DNA of 11,138 bases from contig URNQ01000038.1 in NCBI GenBank assembly GCA_900549245.1, positions 1 through 11,138 of the forward strand. The letters are read 5' to 3'. Below the pieces are notes generated by a model that worked only from the letters and a program-made list of their open reading frames with translations, searched no databases and was not told where the DNA came from. This DNA is from an uncultured Collinsella sp. (GTDB taxonomy: Bacteria; Actinomycetota; Coriobacteriia; Coriobacteriales; Coriobacteriaceae). Position 1 is the first letter of the stretch. The number at the start of each line of letters is the position of its first letter. Positions 5,760 through 11,138 of this stretch are shown here, piece by piece. Both the position numbers and the translations under genes were made by a program.

Positions 5760-8210
5760 ATGCTGCAGAAAATCCAACGTTTTGGCGGAGCCATGTTCGC
5801 GCCCGCCATGCTGTTTTCTATATCAGGCCTCATGGTCGGCATCTCCGCCCTCGCAACGACCGTGGATATCGTCGGCGACCTCGCCGTATACGGAACCCCC
5901 TGGTACGTTTTCTGGACTATCATTCAGCGCGGCTCGTGGACGGTCTTTAAGCGCCTTCCACTCCTTTTTGCCGTAGCGCTGCCTATCGGCCTTGCCCAAA
6001 AGCAACCGGCACGCTGCTGCCTCGAGGCGCTCGTAGCCTATTTTGCCTACTGTTTCTTTTTGAGCGAGATCATTAAGCTGAGCGGAGACAACCTTGGGCT
6101 TAAGTACCCGTCGTTTTTGACCTCCGCTAGCGGCATCACCGTCATCGACGGCATCAAGACGCTCGACACCGGCATTATCGGCCCGCTGGCGGTGTCGGCA
6201 ACCGTCGTCGCGATCCATGACCGCTTCTACGATGCCAAGGTTCCCGATTGGCTCGGCACCTTCTCGGGTTCCTCGCTGGTCTACCTCATCAGCTTTTTTG
6301 CCGTGTTTGCCCTTGCCGCCATCTCGGCCGCCATCGTGCCTTTCGCATACGCTGTGACCGAAACGCTGCGCCACGCACTTGCGGGCGTCGGCCCCTTCGG
6401 CGTGGGCATCTTTGTGTTTTTGGAGCGAGCACTCGAGCCCATGGGGCTGCACCACCTGCTCTATATGCCCATCTATTACGACAATCTGGTCATTCACGAC
6501 GGTATTTACGCCACGTGGACCAACCTGCTCCCCATTCTCTCCCATAGCACGCGCCCTTTAAATGAACTTGCGCCCTGGGCAGGTTTTACCGCCACCGGCT
6601 GGGGCAAGCTCTTTGGCCTTCCCGCCATCGCGGCAGCATTCTATTTCACCGCCAAACCCGAACGCCGCGCCGGCCTTAAAGTCATCCTTTTGCCCGCCAT
6701 CGTCGCCTCGGTGGTCTGCGGCGTCACCGAGCCGCTCGAGTTTCTCTTTATGTTCACCTATCCCGGACTCTTTTTGCTCTACGCCGTCCTATCCTCCTGC
6801 CTTGCCATGACCATGAACTTCTTTGGCATCGTCGGCATCTTCTCGGGCGGTCTCATGGAAATGACGGCCTTTAACTTCATCCCACTCATGCGAATGCATG
6901 CCGGCTCCTACCTTTTGGCGCTCGGTATCGGTCTTGCCTTTAGCCTCATCTTTTTTGTTAGTTTTCGAGCACTCATCTTGGTCTATGACCTTAAGACGCC
7001 GGGCCGCGAGGATCATGCCTCCAATCGCGCGGCAACCGATCGTTTAACGGGAAGCGGCTTTGTCAAAGAGCAATCTCCCAATGGCGAGGTCAGTATTCAA
7101 TCCGATCAAGATCACGTCCTCGCTGAGCGGGTAATTCAGCTTTTAGGTGGCGTTGGCAATATCGTGGGCGCAACCAACTGCGCCACGCGCCTGCGCGTCG
7201 AGGTCGCAGACCCTTCCATCGTTGCAGATAATGCGTCGTTTGTCGCGGTGGGCGCCAAGGGCCTCATCATTACGGGCAAGACCGCCCAGGTGATTATCGG
7301 CATCTCCGTTCCCCGCGTTAAAGAGCATTTTGACCAGATCATGGGCCTCGAGCCGGGATTTGTGCCCACCACCTCGGCCTCCCCTGCCGCCAGCGCAGCC
7401 CATAAGCGCGGCGATATCTGCTTCTTCGATATCGACGGAACACTCGCCTGGCAAGACCCTCGAGTGGCACAAGAGCTTCCCGAGGGCGAGCGAGACCTCT
7501 CCCCCTATCCCAATGAAGCGGTCTCGCAAGCCATCCGTGATTTTGTCGCCAAGGACAATATGGCGTTTATCTGCACAGGGCGCACGCTGAGCTGCATCCA
7601 TCCAAAGCTGCTCGAGCTGCCCTGGACCGGCATCGTCTGCCTCGCGGGTGGCTATGTCGAACTTGAGGGACACGTGATTCGCGATTTGGCGATGACGCCC
7701 GGCATGCTGCAGCGCCTTGCTCCCATTCTTGAGCAATCGGACGAAGTGATTCGTTTTGAGGGACTCAATGGCGTCGTTCGCATGAGTGCCGATGCGCCCG
7801 ACGCCCCCGGATACGCCCGCACCGTGGGCGATGCAATTACGCAGCTGCAACATTACAGCGCCTACAAGATCTTAATGTCCACGTCGCTTGCCAACCGCAT
7901 CGCTCAGGATCAAGCGTTTGAGCAGCTGCTCTGCTTTAACGAGCTCGAGCTCGAAGTGACCGAGATTTCGCCTCGCGAATGCACCAAGCGCGAGGGTATC
8001 CAGTCCGTACTCGACGCCCTCGATCCCCACCACGGAACCGTATACGGCATCGGCGACGCCAGCAATGACGTCTCGCTGATGAACGCCGTCGACGTTGGCA
8101 TCGCCATGGGCAACGCACCGGACTTCCTCAAGGAAAAGGCCGACTATGTCACCGACAGCATCGACCACGACGGCGTCGTCACCGCGCTCGAACACTTTGG
8201 GCTTATCTAG
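5760..8210 (+). CDS. PTS alpha-glucoside-type EIICB fused to a Cof-type HAD phosphatase
   Basis: This sugar permease phosphorylates its substrate during uptake and has a phosphatase attached. I place the start at ATG 5760, which has AAAGG 6 bases upstream and gives MLQKIQRFGGAMF, matching the start of GlvC/AglA-type proteins; a TTG at 5724 is in frame but has no such support. The product has 816 residues. Residues 1-415 are the membrane EIIC domain of the glucose-glucoside superfamily, with GIKTLDT (131-137) and GVTEPLEF (321-328). Residues about 450-528 are EIIB, with phospho-accepting Cys474 in ATNCATRLRV. Residues 531-549 are a Pro/Ala/Ser/Thr linker. Residues 550-816 are a HAD-IIB (Cof) domain with all motifs: nucleophile D557 in DIDGT, TGRT (606-609), K743 and GDASND (765-770). 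There is no EIIA domain, so phosphate must come from a separate EIIA. No phospho-glucosidase gene is nearby. The phosphatase may act on the imported sugar phosphate, or on another metabolite. The divergent TreR-like repressor points to trehalose, maltose or a similar glucoside. Confidence 0.93.
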   Translation: MLQKIQRFGGAMFAPAMLFSISGLMVGISALATTVDIVGDLAVYGTPWYVFWTIIQRGSWTVFKRLPLLFAVALPIGLAQKQPARCCLEALVAYFAYCFFLSEIIKLSGDNLGLKYPSFLTSASGITVIDGIKTLDTGIIGPLAVSATVVAIHDRFYDAKVPDWLGTFSGSSLVYLISFFAVFALAAISAAIVPFAYAVTETLRHALAGVGPFGVGIFVFLERALEPMGLHHLLYMPIYYDNLVIHDGIYATWTNLLPILSHSTRPLNELAPWAGFTATGWGKLFGLPAIAAAFYFTAKPERRAGLKVILLPAIVASVVCGVTEPLEFLFMFTYPGLFLLYAVLSSCLAMTMNFFGIVGIFSGGLMEMTAFNFIPLMRMHAGSYLLALGIGLAFSLIFFVSFRALILVYDLKTPGREDHASNRAATDRLTGSGFVKEQSPNGEVSIQSDQDHVLAERVIQLLGGVGNIVGATNCATRLRVEVADPSIVADNASFVAVGAKGLIITGKTAQVIIGISVPRVKEHFDQIMGLEPGFVPTTSASPAASAAHKRGDICFFDIDGTLAWQDPRVAQELPEGERDLSPYPNEAVSQAIRDFVAKDNMAFICTGRTLSCIHPKLLELPWTGIVCLAGGYVELEGHVIRDLAMTPGMLQRLAPILEQSDEVIRFEGLNGVVRMSADAPDAPGYARTVGDAITQLQHYSAYKILMSTSLANRIAQDQAFEQLLCFNELELEVTEISPRECTKREGIQSVLDALDPHHGTVYGIGDASNDVSLMNAVDVGIAMGNAPDFLKEKADYVTDSIDHDGVVTALEHFGLI

Positions 8211-8325
8211 CCAAGCCCCTACCGCACTTGCGGCCGCATGGACCAATCGTCTTCAACCGCCGCGCTCGACGCCCTAATGTGGCAATATGTTGTCTGCATA
8301 ATGCAACGATGCAACCTATCAAAGA
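8211..8325 (+). other. Intergenic region before the polyprenyl synthase gene
   Basis: These 115 bases hold no gene. Near the downstream start they contain the palindrome TGCATAATGCA (8295-8305) and a tandem 8-base repeat ATGCAACG-ATGCAACC (8301-8316). CATAAT (8297-8302) could be a -10 box, but I find no matching -35. No terminator with a T-run is seen after the PTS gene. Confidence 0.3.
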
Positions 8326-9351
8326 ATGCGAGAACCCGTGTCCAGTCCGTTTACCAGCTTTTTAGCCCAGCACTTTGACCAGATTAACGACTATCTGGCC
8401 ACGTTCTTTGACGGACAGGCGACTTCCGCCGATATCGAGCGCTACCTGTATACCCCGCTCTCGGCATTTACGGCAAACGCTGGCAAGCGCCACCGCCCGC
8501 TCATCTGCATGCTCGCCGCCACTGCGGTAGGCGGCAGCTTTGAGAGCGCCCGCAGCGCAGCGGCGGCCATCGAGCACTTTCAGTCGGGCGCACTCATCCA
8601 CGACGACATCGCCGACAACGGGCAGATTCGTCGCGGCAAGCCCTGCATGCACCTTACCGAGGGCACCGGTCTTGCCATCAACTGCGGTGACCTGGCGCTC
8701 ACCATGGTCACCAAGACGGTTCTCGACGACCCCACACTCAACGCAGACGTGAAGCTTCGCGTGCTCCACGAGCTTACCGAAATGATCGTCCGTACCATCG
8801 AGGGCCAGGCGCTCGACCTGGGCTGGGTCCGCGACGGGCGCTTTGACATTTCGGTCGACGATTATCTGGACATGGCGACGCACAAGACCGCGTACTACAG
8901 CGGAGCGACGCCGCTTGCCGCCGGAGCCATTATCGGCGGCGGCAGCGAAGAGCAGATTGAGGCACTGCGCGCCTTTGGGCTGCACACGGGCCTTGCCTTC
9001 CAGATTCAAGACGACCTGCTCAACTTGATCGGCACCAAGGAGGCCGCCAACAAGGACTTCCGCACCGATATCACCGAGGGCAAGCGCACCCTCGTTGCCG
9101 TGCATGCCCTGTCAGACGAGCGCTATCACGACGAGATTGAAGCGATCCTTTCCTCGGGCACCGAGGACCCTGCGCAGCTCGCACGCGCCGTGGAGATCTT
9201 CCAGGAGACCGGCTCCATCGATTACGCCCACACCTATGCGCTCGACCTGACCGCTAAGGCCAAGGCCGCTATCGAAGGCGTCGAGCTCGACCCGCATGCG
9301 CGCGAGCTCTTCCTCTCAATGGCAGATTTCTTTGTGGAGCGTCTTAACTAG
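8326..9351 (+). CDS. All-trans polyprenyl diphosphate synthase (FPP/GGPP synthase family)
   Basis: This enzyme condenses isopentenyl diphosphate with allylic diphosphates to make isoprenoid chains, for example for quinone side chains or lipid carriers. The 341-residue product has GKRHRP (53-58), the first aspartate-rich motif DDIAD (93-97) followed by RR (102-103), and the second motif DDLLN (229-233) in FQIQDDLLN, with the downstream DITEGKRTL segment. The last Asp of the second motif is Asn, which other family members also tolerate. The residues 4 and 5 places before the first motif are Ala89 and Gly88, not aromatic, which argues against a simple FPP synthase and for GGPP or a longer product. 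Chain length is not proven. The ribosome site before ATG 8326 is weak. GTG at 8338 is an alternative start. Confidence 0.9.
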   Translation: MREPVSSPFTSFLAQHFDQINDYLATFFDGQATSADIERYLYTPLSAFTANAGKRHRPLICMLAATAVGGSFESARSAAAAIEHFQSGALIHDDIADNGQIRRGKPCMHLTEGTGLAINCGDLALTMVTKTVLDDPTLNADVKLRVLHELTEMIVRTIEGQALDLGWVRDGRFDISVDDYLDMATHKTAYYSGATPLAAGAIIGGGSEEQIEALRAFGLHTGLAFQIQDDLLNLIGTKEAANKDFRTDITEGKRTLVAVHALSDERYHDEIEAILSSGTEDPAQLARAVEIFQETGSIDYAHTYALDLTAKAKAAIEGVELDPHARELFLSMADFFVERLN

Positions 9352-9392
9352 CGGGGGTCATAAAACCTGTGGGCAGCGAGTTTGGGTACAAG

Positions 9393-9422
9393 TTGCTACA
9401 CTATTGAGTGCATGTTTATAAA
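9393..9422 (+). promoter_or_regulatory. Candidate promoter of the CwlM-like gene
   Basis: TTGCTA (9393-9398) and TATAAA (9417-9422) are separated by 18 bp, a plausible sigma-70 type promoter. The start would be near 9429, giving a leader of about 60 bases. It lies in the only gap between the polyprenyl synthase and the CwlM-like gene, which suggests the latter has its own promoter. Confidence 0.45.
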
Positions 9423-9490
9423 TTGTCTCGCGTTGTCTATCCGACACACGCTCAAAATAGTACGAATGGTACGCCGAAAGGGGTTCGTTC

Positions 9491-10396
9491 ATGGAACCTA
9501 TTACCACGGGCATGCAGGGAGCAGCCGTCGAGGATGTTCAGTCCCGCCTTCTGCAGCTCGGCTATACAATCGATGACGCCGAGGTTGTCGACAAGCGCTT
9601 TGGCACCACCACCGAGCAGGCCGTCAGCACCTTCAGGCTCGACAGCGGCCTTGCTGCCGGTCATGCCGTCGATATCCCCTGTTGGAGCGCCCTGGTCGAC
9701 GCCTCGTATAAGCTGGGCGACCGCACTCTGTATCTGCGCATGCCCAATTTCCATGGCGCCGATGTGCAGGCCCTGCAGCGCGCTCTCAACGTTTTGGGCT
9801 TTGCCTGTGGCGAGGACGACGGCTACTTTGGTCCGCATACCGAGGCCGCCCTGCAGCAGTTCCAGGAAAATGTCGGCCTGTTTGCCGACGGAATGGCCTT
9901 CCAGGACACCTACGCCTACATCAACCGCCTGCACCATGTGTGGGAGGGCAAGCCCTCGGTCACCGAGGCCGAGTCCCGCATCGGTTTTGCTCGCGCCGCC
10001 AACGTGCTCGAGCGCTTCCAGATTGCCGTTATCGGCGAGGACCCCATCGCGCGCAGTGTTGCGTCGCGCATGTGGAATATCGCCACGGCAACGACCGACA
10101 ACAGCGGCATGATGCTCTGCGACTCCGAGGTCCCAACCGACGTTGACCTGGTGCTCGAGATCGCAAGCGACGAGCTGCCCGCCGACGCCGCGCCACGCGC
10201 CACAATTGCCCTCGCCGAGTGCCACAACCTGGCCCAGCGCATCCGCACCGCCAATGTCGCCGCGCAGCAGAAGCCGGCTCGCATTCGCATTGAGCTCACG
10301 GGCATGACGCGCTACAACGGCACCTTCACGGCCAGCGACGCGCAGACGCTCGCCGTACGCCTACTCGACGGCGTTTGCGATGCCCTCGCAGATTAG
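9491..10396 (+). CDS. CwlM-like cytosolic protein with two peptidoglycan-binding domains and a degenerate amidase-like tail
   Basis: The 301-residue product starts at an ATG with AAAGGGG 7 bases upstream and has no signal peptide or membrane segment, so it should be cytoplasmic. Two PG_binding_1-type repeats occupy about 7-70 and 84-150. The join (ASYKLGDRTLY, 71-81) and DGYFGPHTEAALQQFQ (110-125) closely follow the layout of mycobacterial CwlM. Residues 174-300 resemble the end of an amidase-3 domain (RIELTGMTRYN at 265-275, then a C-terminal helix), but the region is short and lacks an evident zinc-binding His/Glu set, so hydrolysis is unlikely. In mycobacteria CwlM is a PknB-controlled regulator of peptidoglycan precursor synthesis through MurA. 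A similar regulatory role is inferred here, not shown. Codon use matches its neighbours. Confidence 0.85.
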   Translation: MEPITTGMQGAAVEDVQSRLLQLGYTIDDAEVVDKRFGTTTEQAVSTFRLDSGLAAGHAVDIPCWSALVDASYKLGDRTLYLRMPNFHGADVQALQRALNVLGFACGEDDGYFGPHTEAALQQFQENVGLFADGMAFQDTYAYINRLHHVWEGKPSVTEAESRIGFARAANVLERFQIAVIGEDPIARSVASRMWNIATATTDNSGMMLCDSEVPTDVDLVLEIASDELPADAAPRATIALAECHNLAQRIRTANVAAQQKPARIRIELTGMTRYNGTFTASDAQTLAVRLLDGVCDALAD

Positions 10397-10403
10397 GTAA
10401 ACT
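10375..10403 (+). promoter_or_regulatory. Candidate tRNA-Gln promoter overlapping the end of the CwlM-like gene
   Basis: TTGCGA (10375-10380) and TAAACT (10398-10403) are spaced by 17 bp, each matching four of six consensus bases. Transcription would start near 10410, at the foot of a perfect 6-bp hairpin GTTGCT-TTTG-AGCAAC (10410-10425) that would form the 5' leader of the tRNA precursor. Confidence 0.45.
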
Positions 10404-10434
10404 AGACGAGTTGCTTTTGAGCAACACCACACAT

Positions 10435-10509
10435 TGGGACGTAGTTCAACGGTAGAACTCCGGTTTTTGGTGCCGGCTGTTGGGGGTTCGAATCCCTCCG
10501 TCCCAGCCA
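10435..10509 (+). tRNA. tRNA-Gln (anticodon TTG), CCA encoded
   Basis: The 75-base gene folds fully. Acceptor TGGGACG (10435-10441) pairs with CGTCCCA (10499-10505). D stem GTTC/GAAC, anticodon stem CCGGT/GCCGG with loop TTTTGGT giving anticodon TTG, a 5-base variable region, and T stem GGGGG/CCCTC with loop TTCGAAT. Discriminator G10506 is followed by encoded CCA (10507-10509). The anticodon UUG reads CAA glutamine codons. Protein-like frames across it on either strand are artefacts. Confidence 0.97.
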
Positions 10510-10518
10510 TTAAAACTG

Positions 10519-10555
10519 AGCGCCCTAAGCCCATAACGGCCCAGGGCGCTTTCTT
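10519..10555 (+). terminator. Terminator of tRNA-Gln
   Basis: AGCGCCCT (10519-10526) pairs perfectly with AGGGCGCT (10543-10550), followed by TTCTT. It begins 10 bases after the tRNA CCA end. An A-rich run precedes the stem, so weak action in the other direction is possible. Confidence 0.75.
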
Positions 10556-10560
10556 GTGGG

Positions 10561-10681
10561 CAAGCGGAGGAATTCGAACCCGCAAGGGTGCGGAGCTGAG
10601 GAAACGCGAAGCGTTTTCCAGCGCAGCACGCAAGGAGCGAAGCGACGCAGCGGGGCGCGGCCGCCGACCAGGCGGACGCGG
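10561..10681 (+). repeat. GC-rich direct repeat, copy 1 (with 45-base insert)
   Basis: Segment A (10561-10596) matches 10743-10778 at 34 of 36 bases. Segment B (10642-10665) matches 10777-10800 at 23 of 24, and is followed by a looser match to 10681. In copy 1 the two segments are separated by 45 bases containing an imperfect hairpin (GGAAACGC / GCGTTTTCC at about 10600-10619). In copy 2 they are joined. Segment A read on the minus strand contains GGGTTCGAAT, like a tRNA T-arm. I read it as a tRNA-associated intergenic repeat with no coding role. Confidence 0.7.
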
Positions 10682-10696
10682 AATCCCTCCGTCCCA
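10681..10696 (+). repeat. 16-base duplicate of the tRNA-Gln 3' end
   Basis: GAATCCCTCCGTCCCA is identical to tRNA-Gln positions 10490-10505 (end of T loop to end of acceptor stem). Duplications of a tRNA 3' end are typical attachment-site scars left by tyrosine-recombinase elements. Here the enclosed interval (10506-10696) is only 191 bases and holds no integrase, so it would be a relic or a repeat-borne copy. Confidence 0.6.
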
Positions 10697-10742
10697 CACC
10701 AGCCAAGAGCCCCTCACGTCAAGCAAATCGAGCCAACGCCGC

Positions 10743-10814
10743 CAAGCGGAGGAATCCGAACCCGCAAGGATGCGGAGCGACGCAGCAGGGCGCGGCCGCC
10801 GCAGGCAGACGCGG
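10743..10814 (+). repeat. GC-rich direct repeat, copy 2 (compact form)
   Basis: This is the second copy of the repeat at 10561-10681, with segments A (10743-10778) and B (10777-10800) fused and a decayed tail to 10814. It runs directly into the REP-like palindrome at 10816. The differences between copies are single-base changes plus the 45-base insert, showing they diverged after duplication. Confidence 0.65.
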
Positions 10815-10815
10815 T

Positions 10816-10874
10816 GCCGGCACTTGGGGACGCTCCTAAGTGCCGGCATTATAGGAACGTCCCCAAGTGCCGGC
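10816..10874. repeat. REP-like 59-base palindrome
   Basis: Outer arms GCCGGCACTTGGGGACG (10816-10832) and CGTCCCCAAGTGCCGGC (10858-10874) are perfect 17-base complements. After one mismatch (10833/10857) the stem continues TCCTA/TAGGA to a 13-base loop. The loop itself contains another GTGCCGGC, so the unit looks built from repeated REP-type modules. Such palindromes are usually dispersed by REP-associated (Y1) transposases acting in trans; none is encoded here. Confidence 0.75.
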
Positions 10875-10907
10875 TCGGGACTATTTTCGAGGACCCTCCG
10901 AAGGACT

Positions 10908-11137
10908 GTGGCCAAAAAACGGCAAATATGAGTACTGTTACCGTTGTAGCTACATTATTTTCGTTAATAAAAGAAGATCTTAATGAGATTTATTCGCATC
11001 AAGGTCTTCCTTTAATGAACACTTGAGGAGATACGGCAGCTTATCTGCTCGATCGACACGTCAAATCACCTTAAATGTGGTCAAAATTACTGCTACTAAA
11101 AGAGTATCAGTACTCATATTTGATGTTTTTTGACCAC
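10908..11137. mobile_element. Candidate MITE-like element with 34-base imperfect terminal inverted repeats
   Basis: The left end (10908-10941) and the right end (11104-11137) are inverted copies matching at 30 of 34 bases. Each runs from GTGG through a poly-A stretch to ATATGAGTACTG. A third partial copy of the tip, GTGGTCAAAA, occurs at 11077-11086 and can pair with 11128-11137. The roughly 230-base element is far more AT-rich than the rest of the window and has no transposase, so it fits a non-autonomous mobile element. Target duplications cannot be judged because the window ends one base after the right repeat. Confidence 0.6.
10928..11026 (+). CDS. Possible small ORF inside the inverted-repeat element (32 aa)
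   Basis: An ATG within the left terminal repeat opens a 32-codon frame, MSTVTVVATLFSLIKEDLNE followed by IYSHQGLPLMNT, ending at TGA 11024-11026. Codons are AT-rich, unlike the neighbouring genes. No Shine-Dalgarno is seen, and the start lies in repeat sequence, so the frame may be incidental or a remnant of a captured gene. No function can be given. Confidence 0.2.
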   Translation: MSTVTVVATLFSLIKEDLNEIYSHQGLPLMNT

Positions 11138-11138
11138 G

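Noticed and set aside
10561..10600. A second, degenerate tRNA on the minus strand
   Set aside because: Only a T-arm-like GGGTTCGAAT is present. The T stem is mismatched, and no acceptor, D or anticodon arms can be folded.
10361..10931. Open frames on both strands across tRNA-Gln (for example containing GGIRTPN-like peptides)
   Set aside because: These are the familiar false proteins produced by translating tRNA genes and their complements.
10561..11138. CRISPR array
   Set aside because: The repeats are few, of unequal length and irregular spacing, partly inverted, and there are no cas genes.

Overview
The window looks like chromosomal DNA from a Collinsella-like member of the Coriobacteriia (Actinomycetota). 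Coding regions are GC-rich, most starts are ATG with purine-rich ribosome sites, the solute-binding protein has a twin-arginine lipoprotein signal, and there is a CwlM-like cytosolic peptidoglycan-binding protein of the actinobacterial kind. This placement is a judgement from sequence style, not a database result.

Left block (about 126-4630, minus strand): a complete CUT1-type carbohydrate ABC importer operon, read from right to left as binding lipoprotein, MalF-like permease, MalG-like permease and MsmX/UgpC-type ATPase. The two permease genes overlap at TAATG. Strong GC hairpins lie between the binding protein and the first permease, and between the second permease and the ATPase. A promoter-operator region lies upstream at about 4590-4705.

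Middle block (4726-8210): a GntR-family, HutC/TreR-like repressor (minus strand, followed by a bidirectional terminator), and divergently a single-gene PTS permease (plus strand). The PTS protein has the EIIC-EIIB order of the alpha-glucoside family, then a Pro/Ala/Ser linker and a complete Cof-type HAD phosphatase domain. HutC-type palindromes (GTTTAAAC twice, TTGTATAAACAA, TTGTTTGAACAA) occur in front of the repressor, the PTS gene and the ABC operon. The simplest reading is one small regulon. The repressor would sense an alpha-glucoside or its 6-phosphate, the PTS would import and phosphorylate the sugar, the tethered phosphatase could remove the phosphate, and the ABC importer would bring in related unphosphorylated sugars. 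No glycosidase or phosphorylase is present in the window. This is the most unusual assembly here.

Right block (8326-10509, plus strand): housekeeping genes, namely an all-trans polyprenyl diphosphate synthase, a CwlM-like protein with two peptidoglycan-binding domains and a degenerate amidase-like tail, and tRNA-Gln(TTG) with its own promoter and terminator.

The last 630 bases (10510-11138) hold no convincing ordinary gene. In order they contain the tRNA terminator, two copies of a GC-rich repeat, a 16-base duplicate of the tRNA 3' end, a 59-base REP-like palindrome, and an AT-rich element bounded by 34-base imperfect inverted repeats that reaches the window edge. This looks like a tRNA-flanking site that collects repeats and small mobile sequences. 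Bases 1-125 hold only hairpins and no gene.
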